A stretch of DNA of 64,000 nt from Cloacimonetes bacterium UBA5210 (GTDB lineage Bacteria; Cloacimonadota; Cloacimonadia; Cloacimonadales; Cloacimonadaceae): the NCBI GenBank assembly GCA_002412625.1, contig DHVK01000036.1:79354-143353 (forward strand), read 5' to 3'. The translations under genes and the position numbers were made by a program. The notes beneath the pieces were generated by a model, which saw only the letters and a program-made list of their open reading frames with translations, searched no databases and had not been told where the DNA came from. Positions 25,358-32,932 of the stretch are shown here, piece after piece. Position 1 is the first letter of the stretch. Every line of letters begins with the position of its first letter.

Positions 25358-27088
25358 TCACTTCAGCAGATCAAGCTGTTCTTGCGCTTTGAGCACGTAG
25401 CCTTGGGGGGTTTCGGCTTGTATAGCTTGTTTAAAGAATTTGATGGCGGTCTCGGTATTGTGTAATCCCAAATAGATCATACCGATGTGGTAGGATAGTT
25501 CTGCGGAGCCTTCTGCCACTGCTTCCATGGCTGGTAGATAGACTTTGGCAGCTTCGTAGTCTCCGCGCAGATGGAGCAGCCACGCCATAGAGTCCTGGTA
25601 ATGGACGGAATCGGGTTCCTGCTTCAGTGCCGCGGAGATCAGGCGCTCTGCCTCTGTCCAGTTTGAGGGGGGACGGGAGAGCAGCAAATAACCGAGGTTG
25701 TTCAGAAACATCGCTTCCCGGGGCCAGCGCTGCAAAGCCCGGCGCAGATAAGAGATCTGAGTATCCTCGTCGTTCAATCCGGCGTAGTGCTCCAAGACCA
25801 CGCTGAAATCCGCTCTATCGCCAAAGCCTTTATTGAACAGGGCTTCCGCGTAGTTCAGATAAGCGGGGGCACTGCGGTTTGCGGCGTCATCCAGCAGCAC
25901 AAAGAGCAGATAATCCTTCAGTAATGATTCATCTAGCTTGTTCTGGATATCTTGGGCAAGCTGGGCGCGTTTGACCTCTGGTGACTCCGGGCTGAGTTCC
26001 GCGCTCAGATAAGCGGAAAACACCGCCAGATTGATGTCGCTTGTGCGGAATATGCGCTCGGAAAGGTCTCGCATACCTGCTTTGTCGTTTTGCTGAATCG
26101 CCTGAAGCAGCATCACGGCGGCGAATTTGCTCTCCGTTTCCGGGGCTGCGGGCTTTGCCCTTAGCTCTTGTAACATATAGTGATATACATCCATGGATTG
26201 CTGCTTAAGCGCAACCGTGGCAAGGATATAGAGCAGAACCGGGTCTTCGGTCTGCACGATCTGCTCTTTGTGGATCAGGATGCGCTGCGGATCCGCTTTT
26301 TGCAGATAAAAATACAGGAAACCGGCCATGGCTTCCCGATCCCGGGGGTAGCTGAGGCTGGCGAAATGTTTATCCGGCAGGCTGGCATCATTGTGGCTTG
26401 CCATGATGGTCTGCAACAGGGTTTCATTCAACATGCTTGGGGCTAGTTCTTGCAGGATCTTGATTGCCCGGTCGTCGTCCCGGTTCATCCACGAAAGCGC
26501 GATCATTTGTGCCAGGTGTTCGTCACCGGGGTTGCTTTCTTCCGCTTTGGCCAAGAGGCGGAGATCGCCGTTCCCGGTCTGTTCGTCTTCCATGGCGAAG
26601 GAGAAATAATAGGCCCAAGCAGAAGGGAAGCGCTTGTTTAGCTGGCTGACAGCCCATTGCATGCCTTCTTTATCGTTCAGTTTTTCGTAAAGCCGATAGG
26701 CATTCAGGAGCATGGATTCGTCAAATTGGAAATCCCGGCGGGCTTCCCGGAGCAGCTCTGCCAGCCCTGCATTTCCTTCGGGCGCGGGAACTGCGTGGTA
26801 CAGCTTCACACCGTTGCTGAAGTACGCTCTGCGTATTTGCGGACTGCCCACATCATGAGCCATTGCCATGTTAAAGACTTCTTGAGCTACTCCAAGATCT
26901 CCGGCGAAGCTAAGATAGCTTCCGCTTAAAAAGTAATACATGGATGCAGCATTGGGCTTGGAATTGTCGATCCAATCTGTCCGGTTGCCGATATCAGTGC
27001 GGGCAGAGGGCATTGCGGGGGCTTCCTGCGCCACGTTCGCGCAGCCGGCAAGCAGGGCGAGGACGGATACTAAGGTGAGTAGTCTCAT
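25358..27088 (-). CDS. TPR-rich lipoprotein
   Basis: 576 residues. The lipobox LAGC places the lipidated Cys at residue 16. The rest is alpha-helical with many TPR-like helix pairs. The best are near the C-terminus: LNNLGYLLLSRPPSNWTEAE, then DSMAWLLHLRGDYEAAKVYL, then HIGMIYLGLHNTETAIKFFK. Such lipoproteins act as adaptors in outer-membrane assembly or surface secretion. It lies 7 nt after the DUF4837-like lipoprotein gene on the same strand, so the two probably function in the same envelope process. There is no catalytic motif. Confidence 0.78.
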   Translation of the reverse strand: MRLLTLVSVLALLAGCANVAQEAPAMPSARTDIGNRTDWIDNSKPNAASMYYFLSGSYLSFAGDLGVAQEVFNMAMAHDVGSPQIRRAYFSNGVKLYHAVPAPEGNAGLAELLREARRDFQFDESMLLNAYRLYEKLNDKEGMQWAVSQLNKRFPSAWAYYFSFAMEDEQTGNGDLRLLAKAEESNPGDEHLAQMIALSWMNRDDDRAIKILQELAPSMLNETLLQTIMASHNDASLPDKHFASLSYPRDREAMAGFLYFYLQKADPQRILIHKEQIVQTEDPVLLYILATVALKQQSMDVYHYMLQELRAKPAAPETESKFAAVMLLQAIQQNDKAGMRDLSERIFRTSDINLAVFSAYLSAELSPESPEVKRAQLAQDIQNKLDESLLKDYLLFVLLDDAANRSAPAYLNYAEALFNKGFGDRADFSVVLEHYAGLNDEDTQISYLRRALQRWPREAMFLNNLGYLLLSRPPSNWTEAERLISAALKQEPDSVHYQDSMAWLLHLRGDYEAAKVYLPAMEAVAEGSAELSYHIGMIYLGLHNTETAIKFFKQAIQAETPQGYVLKAQEQLDLLK

Positions 27089-27095
27089 CTGAACA

Positions 27096-28148
27096 TCACT
27101 TGATCTGCAAGCTGGAGGAGATCACATACAGCTCCACCAGGATCGGGAGTTTGTCCCCGGCGGGGAAATAGACGATGTTGTCCACGATGTAGGCCTTTCC
27201 GTTGTGCCAAAAGGCATAGCTCTGGAATCCGCCGCCGATCAGGTGGGTCATGTTTTTCCAGGCTCCCACGATCCGATAGGCGTCGTGCCCGGCCAGTTGT
27301 GTTCGTTCTTTGCGGATCACTTCTGGGTCGAAGATATCGCCCTCGAAGTATTTCTCGCCCAGCATCTGGCGTTTTTGGATCAGCCAATCGTGATCGACCT
27401 TGTTTTCCGGCATATCTTCATAGTAGATATTGATGTATCTATCGGGAATCTCACGCTCGGGCATTCTGGCGCGGTAGAGCAGGGACAGAAAGCGCCCCGT
27501 GGTATCGTTTGAATAGAGCGTATAGTTATCCGGGACCTGCATGCTGAAGGGATAGGCGTTCCAAAACGCGGAGGGAATGACCTTCTGCTGATAGGTCTGG
27601 TAACCCTGCCGGTCGGCGAAGCGGCGGATCAGCAATTCAAAGATCTTATCGCTCTGAATAGCGCCGATCTTCTCCAAATTCAGCTTGTTTGAGCCCATCA
27701 GGTACATGATCAGCTGATCCCGGCTGAAGTGATTGCGCGCCAGGAAGAGATCCCCTCCGCTGGCTTGCACCCGGTTGATGAAGTCATCGGCCAGGCTTTT
27801 GCGCATATACTGAGAAACTCTGCCATTGCCTTCCAGATCTCCGATAAACAGCAGATTGCGGTGCTTGCTGAAGTTATCCACTTCCGAGATTTGCAGCGGG
27901 ACGATCCGGAAATACCGCTCCGGATAGGCCAGGATCAGTTCGCGCTCGATGCTGCTTTGGATAAAGGGCTGAACCGCCTTCCAGTTATCCGCATCGGCAA
28001 ACACATATATATCCCGCTCGTCACCCATGGCGAGCGGCTTGGCGTTATCGATGATACTGTCGAATTTATCATAGCGAACCGGTTCTTTGCTGCCTGGATT
28101 ACAGCCCACAAGCAGCAACACGCTTAGCAATAACATGATGTAGCGCAT
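27096..28148 (-). CDS. DUF4837-like lipoprotein
   Basis: 350 residues with lipobox LVGC (Cys16). The body matches the pattern I associate with DUF4837 lipoproteins of FCB bacteria. It has an N-terminal DIYVFADADNW segment, a central VIPSAFWNAYPFSMQVPDNY segment followed by R-x-M-P-E-R-E, and the late YRIVGAWKN and GGGFQSYAFWHNGKAYIVD blocks. No enzymatic function is established for that family. It sits directly between pgsA and the TPR lipoprotein gene with single-base to 7-nt spacing, in a long minus-strand operon. Confidence 0.72.
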   Translation of the reverse strand: MRYIMLLLSVLLLVGCNPGSKEPVRYDKFDSIIDNAKPLAMGDERDIYVFADADNWKAVQPFIQSSIERELILAYPERYFRIVPLQISEVDNFSKHRNLLFIGDLEGNGRVSQYMRKSLADDFINRVQASGGDLFLARNHFSRDQLIMYLMGSNKLNLEKIGAIQSDKIFELLIRRFADRQGYQTYQQKVIPSAFWNAYPFSMQVPDNYTLYSNDTTGRFLSLLYRARMPEREIPDRYINIYYEDMPENKVDHDWLIQKRQMLGEKYFEGDIFDPEVIRKERTQLAGHDAYRIVGAWKNMTHLIGGGFQSYAFWHNGKAYIVDNIVYFPAGDKLPILVELYVISSSLQIK

Positions 28149-28706
28149 TTATGCCCCCTTTACAAAGAGTAGTTTCATATAGTTGAATCCGCTGACCAAG
28201 GTGATTGCCACCACCAGCCAGAACCAGATTTCCACTCCGGCGCGCATCCCGGAACTGACCTGCGGGACAAATGCCCATATCACCAGCGCAAAGATGATGC
28301 CAAACATCTGCATCACAGTCTTCAATTTGCCCATGTTATCCGCCGGCACCACCACCCCGCGGTTATGCAGGATCTCGCGTAACCAGGTGATTCCCGCCTC
28401 GCGGATCAGGATTATGATGAAGATTGCAATATTCAGGCGGAAAGGCGGCAGCAGGCTGAGTGCGGCCAGGGCGGAGAGCACCAGCATCTTATCCGCCAGG
28501 GGATCCATAATCTTGCCAAAATCGCTGATTACTTTCCATTTGCGCGCCAGAAAGCCATCCACATAGTCTGTAAAAGAAGCCAGCGCAAACACGATCAAAC
28601 CGAATACATAGCCGTGCTGCCCGCGGTAAATAAACATCATATAGATAAACACCGGAACCAGCAGAAAGCGCAGCATGGTCAGCGCATTGGGGATGTGCTT
28701 ACGCAT
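28149..28706 (-). CDS. pgsA: CDP-diacylglycerol-glycerol-3-phosphate phosphatidyltransferase
   Basis: 185 residues from ATG 28706, preceded on this strand by AGAGGAGGACAG; an in-frame start at 28736 is less well placed. The CDP-alcohol phosphatidyltransferase motif D-x2-D-G-x2-A-R-x8-G-x3-D-x3-D is complete: DYVDGFLARKWKV, then GKIMDPLADK. Six membrane helices are expected. It makes phosphatidylglycerophosphate, the first step to phosphatidylglycerol and cardiolipin, at the inner membrane. The 5' end overlaps the FtsX-like gene by 8 nt. Confidence 0.92.
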   Translation of the reverse strand: MRKHIPNALTMLRFLLVPVFIYMMFIYRGQHGYVFGLIVFALASFTDYVDGFLARKWKVISDFGKIMDPLADKMLVLSALAALSLLPPFRLNIAIFIIILIREAGITWLREILHNRGVVVPADNMGKLKTVMQMFGIIFALVIWAFVPQVSSGMRAGVEIWFWLVVAITLVSGFNYMKLLFVKGA

Positions 28707-29550
28707 CGCTGTCCTCCTCTGCTGAAGGGGTGACAACTACTACCGGCTCAGCGTTTTGCAGCACCAGATCATGTTCATAGGCCTTCAGGTTGAAAAAGAT
28801 GATTAATGTCGCGACCAGGCTCAGCCCGCCCATTGTGGCGAAGCTCCACCAGGAGGCAAGGCTATGCCAGCGATTCAGATACACTCCCAGATAATACAAT
28901 CCTGATGCCAAGCCGGCGGGAACGATCAGCATCGTCCAACTGTGAGCCGCATTCAGCTTGTTGTGCCGCATCACATCCACCACGCTGATCAGCTTGCGTT
29001 TTTGTTTCAGATAGATATGCATTTCGTAGCTTAGGCGGCTAAAGATGAAGACCAGAAACATCAGTAATCCGGCAAAGATGTTGAACACCAGGTTGCGGTG
29101 CCCCAGGCGCTTCAGCTCGGCGATAACCTTGGAATAGGCATTGCTTTGGCTATCCAGATCATCTTCCCGAACATATGTTCGCAAAAGATCCATCACCCTG
29201 GTCTTGGCTGCGATCCCCGCCTTCTGCGCCGGGAAGGTGATCGTGATCAGATCCGGGAACTGATAGTCTGCCACAGTGCTTTCCGTGAGCGGCAGGCCGT
29301 AGGCTCCGATCAGCTCCATTGCCGCCTGAAACCCGGTCTCATGTTCGATCGTAGCCACATCGCTGATTCTGCCAAGGCCTTCCATGATGGGCGTCACTGA
29401 GGTGGTATCCGCCACATAGGCATAGACCGGCAGTTGTGCCAGGTCTTCGTAGCATTTTTCCACAAATACGCCATGATTGTGGGCCAGATATGTCCAGCCG
29501 CCAAATAGTATGCTCAAGAGCAGGAGGATCAGGTAAAAACGTGCGTTCAT
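28699..29550 (-). CDS. FtsX-like four-helix membrane protein
   Basis: 283 residues. Helix 1 is at residues 5-22, then an extracytoplasmic domain of about 125 residues (KCYEDLAQLPVYAYVADTTS through TFPAQKAGIAAKTRV). Three C-terminal helices follow (FNIFAGLLMFLVFIFS; SWTMLIVPAGLASGLYYLG; FATMGGLSLVATLIIFF). This 1 + domain + 3 arrangement is that of FtsX, which transmits cell-division signals to M23-type peptidoglycan hydrolases. The sequence is divergent and no ftsE is adjacent, so the call is tentative. It overlaps pgsA by 8 nt and the methyltransferase gene by 4 nt. Confidence 0.5.
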   Translation of the reverse strand: MNARFYLILLLLSILFGGWTYLAHNHGVFVEKCYEDLAQLPVYAYVADTTSVTPIMEGLGRISDVATIEHETGFQAAMELIGAYGLPLTESTVADYQFPDLITITFPAQKAGIAAKTRVMDLLRTYVREDDLDSQSNAYSKVIAELKRLGHRNLVFNIFAGLLMFLVFIFSRLSYEMHIYLKQKRKLISVVDVMRHNKLNAAHSWTMLIVPAGLASGLYYLGVYLNRWHSLASWWSFATMGGLSLVATLIIFFNLKAYEHDLVLQNAEPVVVVTPSAEEDSDA

Positions 29551-30164
29551 ATATTATCCCTGTGTGCTATAATAGCCAAAATGTAAGCCTTGTTACCACC
29601 ATGAAATTGGTGTTTCTTTATGTCAAGCAGAGTTTTATCTGCCGTTTTCTGAAGCTCTTGCCAGCGCTCGGCGGGATAGATCAAGACCGCTTTGCCGCTT
29701 TGCCGCAATAGCCGGTGAATTGCCCGCAGCACATCGTCCATGGTGCAGGATAGCTCGAAGCGGCTGATATTGCGCGCCTCCGAGGGACTCATCAGTCCGG
29801 AATTCAGCTTGCGCCAGGGTGGATTGGCATACAAGAGGTCATACTTGCCAGTCACTTCCCTGAAATCCGCGCATTGAATATCCAACTCCAGTTCACAGCG
29901 AATCGCGTTCTGCTGTGCCAAATCTGCCAAGTGTGCCTGAATCTCCACCGCGGAAATCTGCCAGGCGGGACGCGCCAAAGCGCACATGATGCTGACGATA
30001 CCGCAGCCGCAGCCCAGTTCCAGCGCCTTCAGGGGTGTATCTCCGTATTCCGCGATCACCGCTTTGTGCAGGAGCTCTGCCGCCCGGGAAACCCCTTGCG
30101 ATGCTGCATCCTGCAGGATTTTCTTCCCTTTGTAGGGAAGCAAGACTTCTTTGAATTCTTCCAA
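29547..30164 (-). CDS. N6-adenine-type methyltransferase (TrmN6-like)
   Basis: 205 residues. The class I SAM-binding fold is clear: LELGCGCGIVSIMCA is motif I and AVEIQAHLADLAQQNA motif II. YANPPWRKL is motif IV, of the NPPW type used for exocyclic amino groups of adenine or glutamine. The closest overall layout is TrmN6 (tRNA1-Val A37 methylase) and related small-domain methylases. The N-terminal LLPYKGKKILQDA segment is consistent with that group. The substrate is not certain. It is 12 nt downstream of nadA and overlaps the FtsX-like gene. Confidence 0.78.
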   Translation of the reverse strand: MEEFKEVLLPYKGKKILQDAASQGVSRAAELLHKAVIAEYGDTPLKALELGCGCGIVSIMCALARPAWQISAVEIQAHLADLAQQNAIRCELELDIQCADFREVTGKYDLLYANPPWRKLNSGLMSPSEARNISRFELSCTMDDVLRAIHRLLRQSGKAVLIYPAERWQELQKTADKTLLDIKKHQFHGGNKAYILAIIAHRDNI

Positions 30165-30176
30165 AAGCCGATAAAC

Positions 30177-31079
30177 TTAGGAGATGGCGAGCATGCGGTC
30201 GATGCTGAGGCGGGCTTTGGCGGCGATTCCGGCTTCCACCACGATGTGATGCGTATCTTCTTCCAAGGCGCGCAGCAGATCCCGCAGTCCGGTCTTCTTC
30301 ATGTTTGGGCATATCGCCTTGGGGGAAAGGCTCACGATCTTCTTATTGGGATAGATTTGCTTCAGATAGTCCGTCATCCCGTTTTCAGTGGCGATAATCA
30401 CCTTATCCTGCTCTGCTACATACTTCATCATCCCGCCGGTGGACATCACTTCATCCGCCTCGCTCACGATGGCGGGGTCACATTCAGGATGTGCCAGGAG
30501 GCGATATTCCGGATATTTCGCGCGCATGTTGCGGATGTCCTGAACTCCGAATCCCCATTGATGGGTGGGGCAATAGCCGTTCCAGGTGATTACCTTGCGG
30601 CCGCTTTGTGCCGCCGCCCAGCTTCCCAGGTTGCGATCCGGTACAAAGAGGATTTCCTTATCTGCCGGAAGCGATTGCAAGACCTTCACCGCGTTTGAAG
30701 AAGTGCAGCAGATATCGCTTTCGGCTTTCACTTCCACGGTGCTGTTCACATAGCACACCACGGGGCTTCCCGGGTGCAGGGCCTTGAACTCTCGCAGCTG
30801 TTCGGCAGAGATCATATCCGCCATCGGGCATCCGGCATCAAGCACCGGGAGCAACACTTTGGAGGCTGTATTCAGGATTGCCGCGGTTTCTGCCATGAAG
30901 CGCACTCCGCAGAATACGATTATCGGGCTTTGCAGATCCCGCGAGAGCATTGCCAGTTGCAGGGAATCTCCCCGATAATCGGCAATCTCCTGAATCTCGA
31001 TGGCTTGATAATTATGCGCCAGAATCAGCGCGTTCTTTTCTCTTTTAAGTTGCTTTATTCTATCTGTAATCTCTTTCAT
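30177..31079 (-). CDS. nadA: Quinolinate synthase
   Basis: 300 residues from ATG 31079; the GAGGTGAC ribosome binding site fits this start better than GTG 31085. NadA condenses iminoaspartate with dihydroxyacetone phosphate to quinolinate in NAD synthesis. The three [4Fe-4S] Cys ligands are visible in DAGCPMADM, in the central NGYCPTHQWG/HPECDPA region and in KAICPNMKKTGL. LAHNYQ, ADYRGDSLQLA and YVNSTVEVKA are family motifs. Neither nadB nor nadC is adjacent. A 300-residue length is that of the short, oxygen-sensitive type. Confidence 0.94.
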   Translation of the reverse strand: MKEITDRIKQLKREKNALILAHNYQAIEIQEIADYRGDSLQLAMLSRDLQSPIIVFCGVRFMAETAAILNTASKVLLPVLDAGCPMADMISAEQLREFKALHPGSPVVCYVNSTVEVKAESDICCTSSNAVKVLQSLPADKEILFVPDRNLGSWAAAQSGRKVITWNGYCPTHQWGFGVQDIRNMRAKYPEYRLLAHPECDPAIVSEADEVMSTGGMMKYVAEQDKVIIATENGMTDYLKQIYPNKKIVSLSPKAICPNMKKTGLRDLLRALEEDTHHIVVEAGIAAKARLSIDRMLAIS

Positions 31080-31090
31080 AGTCACCTCGA

Positions 31091-31525
31091 TTAGTGTCCG
31101 CTGCTGCCAAATCCACCGTCAGCCCGCTCCGTTTCGTCCAGGTTTTCGCAGCTCTGAAAAACGGGGCTTTCCACACGGCTGATCACCATTTGGGCGATGC
31201 GCATCTGTTTTGTGATGGCGATGGCTTCTTTGCCCAGATTGATCAGGATTACGCGGATTTCTCCCCGGTAATCGGAATCGATGGTACCGGGACTATTCAG
31301 CACTCCCAGCCCCAGCTTGAGGGCCAGCCCGCTGCGGGGACGGATCTGCGCTTCATAGCTGGCAGGAATTGAAACGGCAATCCCGGTGGGCACTGCCATC
31401 CGCTCTCCGGGAGCGATGCAGAGTTCTTCTTCGACGCAGGCAAAAAGGTCATAGCCCGCGGCTCCGCTGCTCATTCGCTGTGGCGCGAGTGCCGCGGGAT
31501 GCAGCTTCTGATAGCGGATATTCAT
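31091..31525 (-). CDS. dut: dUTP diphosphatase
   Basis: 144 residues with all five trimeric dUTPase motifs: AGYDLFA, RPRSGLALK, LNSPGTIDSDYRGEI (catalytic Asp and the uracil beta-hairpin), RIAQMVI, and C-terminal RADGGFGSSG that closes over the substrate. It hydrolyses dUTP to dUMP and PPi, protecting DNA and feeding thymidylate synthesis. The PPi released is a substrate for the membrane pyrophosphatase. It overlaps the polyprenyl synthase gene by 4 nt and is 11 nt from nadA. Confidence 0.96.
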   Translation of the reverse strand: MNIRYQKLHPAALAPQRMSSGAAGYDLFACVEEELCIAPGERMAVPTGIAVSIPASYEAQIRPRSGLALKLGLGVLNSPGTIDSDYRGEIRVILINLGKEAIAITKQMRIAQMVISRVESPVFQSCENLDETERADGGFGSSGH

Positions 31526-32412
31526 GATTTTCGGTTCAAAAGATAATCTGCCAGGATCCGGAAGCGGATGCTTTTTTCTCCCAAAGTACCGATGCTTTCT
31601 TTGGCTTTGTCGGTTAGTTCTTTCGCCATCAGGCGGCTTTCTTCCACTCCATAGACCGAGGGGAAGGTGGCCTTGCCGGCTGCTTCATCTTTGCCGATAC
31701 TTTTGCCCAGCTTGGCGGAGCTGCCTTCGATATCCAAGAGGTCGTCCACGATCTGAAAGACCATACCGATTTTGTTGCCATAGTCTTCGATCACCGCCAG
31801 TTCCTTGGCAGGGGCTTTGCCGGCCAGCGCGCCAAAACGCAGACTGATATTGATCAGCTTGGCGGTTTTATTTGTGTGAATGAAGTTCAGGGTCTTTTTA
31901 TCCACCTTTTTGCCTTCGCTTTCGATGTCCACCATCTGCCCTGCGATCAGCCCATTGATCCCGGCTTCATTGGCCAGTTCCCGCACAAAGCGTACTTTCA
32001 GAGCGTCGTCAATCTCCGCGTAGGTGATCAGCTCAAAGGCGTTTATCAAGAGTGAATCTCCCGCCAGTAGCGCCACTCCGTCGCCAAACATCGCATGGCA
32101 GGATTTCTTGCCACGGCGATATTCATCGTCGTCGATATCCGGCAGATCGTCGTGCATCAATGTGAAAGTGTGCAACATCTCGATCGCAGCGGCAATCGGG
32201 GTGATGGCATCCAGATCTTCTTTATACATCTGATACGCCACCAGCGTCAGGTAGGGGCGCAAGCGCTTGCCTCCGGCGAAGGTGCTGTATCTTAATGCTT
32301 TATGGATTTCTTTGGGATATTCGTCTTTGCGGGGCAAATAGCGGTCCAGAATGATATTTACCAGTTCCTGCTTTTCTTTCATGTCCTTTTTCAGTAATAC
32401 ATTAGGATCCAT
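31522..32412 (-). CDS. ispA: Short-chain polyprenyl (farnesyl/geranylgeranyl) diphosphate synthase
   Basis: 296 residues. Substrate motifs are GGKRLRP, the first Asp-rich motif HDDLPDIDDDEYRRGK, GQMVDIESEGK, and the second Asp-rich motif QIVDDLLDIEG followed by GKDEAAGKATFP. It chains isopentenyl units onto an allylic diphosphate, using products of the MEP pathway (ispG at 9.0 kb). Two residues sit between the Asp pairs of the first motif, as in bacterial farnesyl synthases. Chain length cannot be fixed from sequence alone. It overlaps dut by 4 nt and the end of xseB by 11 nt. Confidence 0.92.
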   Translation of the reverse strand: MDPNVLLKKDMKEKQELVNIILDRYLPRKDEYPKEIHKALRYSTFAGGKRLRPYLTLVAYQMYKEDLDAITPIAAAIEMLHTFTLMHDDLPDIDDDEYRRGKKSCHAMFGDGVALLAGDSLLINAFELITYAEIDDALKVRFVRELANEAGINGLIAGQMVDIESEGKKVDKKTLNFIHTNKTAKLINISLRFGALAGKAPAKELAVIEDYGNKIGMVFQIVDDLLDIEGSSAKLGKSIGKDEAAGKATFPSVYGVEESRLMAKELTDKAKESIGTLGEKSIRFRILADYLLNRKS

Positions 32413-32638
32413 TATTCATCTCCTGAATCTTGCCCGGGAGCTCTTCACTAAGAACCCGGATTTTGGCTTCGGCTTCGCCCAGTTTGGATTGACAGTGTTT
32501 CAGATAATCAAGCCCTGTGGCATATAGCGAAAGCATATCATCCAGATTATTCGCAGTGTTGGAAAGCTTATCCACTATCTCTTCCAATGCCTTGAGAGCC
32601 GCTTCAAAACTGAGTTCGGCGGGATTTATCTGCTCCAT
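32402..32638 (-). CDS. xseB: Exodeoxyribonuclease VII small subunit
   Basis: 78 residues from ATG 32638, preceded by GGGAGA on this strand. LSFEAALKALEEIVDKL and the following helix with LGEAEAKIRVL are the XseB signature of two paired helices. It binds the catalytic large subunit XseA in the cytoplasm to degrade single-stranded DNA; no xseA is in this window. It is the first gene of the minus-strand cluster running to nadA and beyond, and shares its small size and position before a polyprenyl synthase with many bacteria (xseB-ispA order). Confidence 0.9.
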   Translation of the reverse strand: MEQINPAELSFEAALKALEEIVDKLSNTANNLDDMLSLYATGLDYLKHCQSKLGEAEAKIRVLSEELPGKIQEMNNGS

Positions 32639-32758
32639 GCGCTTCTCCCTGATACTTTTTATGCGATTGTACACAATTGGCTTTATCTGTCAACCAAAAA
32701 GTGCTTTTATGAAACGGATACAGATCCGGCACAGTGAAACCCGGTCGCGTGGCTTTGC

Positions 32759-32778
32759 TCGACACGAGGACGTGTCGA
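32759..32778. repeat. 8-bp palindromic hairpin upstream of xseB
   Basis: TCGACACG (32759-32766) and CGTGTCGA (32771-32778) form a perfect stem around AGGA, a GNRA-like tetraloop context. No T-run follows on either strand. It lies about 120 nt upstream of the xseB start in the divergent xseB/metallophosphoesterase region and could be an RNA leader element or protein site. Confidence 0.35.
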
Positions 32779-32851
32779 ATCCTATGAGCTTTCATATTTA
32801 ACTCCCGATGCACAAACCGGGATTAAAATTGATAGCAAGCCAAAAAAGGTT

Positions 32852-32901
32852 TTGACAGAAGCAGCCCATCAAATTGCATAGCAACTTGATGTAATTATGA
32901 T
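32852..32901 (+). promoter_or_regulatory. Candidate promoter of the metallophosphoesterase gene
   Basis: TTGACA (32852-32857) is preceded by AAAAAAGGT and repeats, with one mismatch in 16 bases, the element in front of hppA. A clear -10 at the normal 17-nt spacing is missing; TATGAT occurs only further on, near 32896-32901. The identity to the hppA element makes it more credible than the -35 match alone. Confidence 0.4.
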
Positions 32902-32932
32902 ACTGCCCCAAACAAACAAAATAGGAGACTAT

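Noticed and set aside
32604..32813. Small minus-strand gene upstream of xseB
   Set aside because: It overlaps the xseB start and the palindrome at 32759-32778, has no ribosome binding site and shows no recognisable motif.
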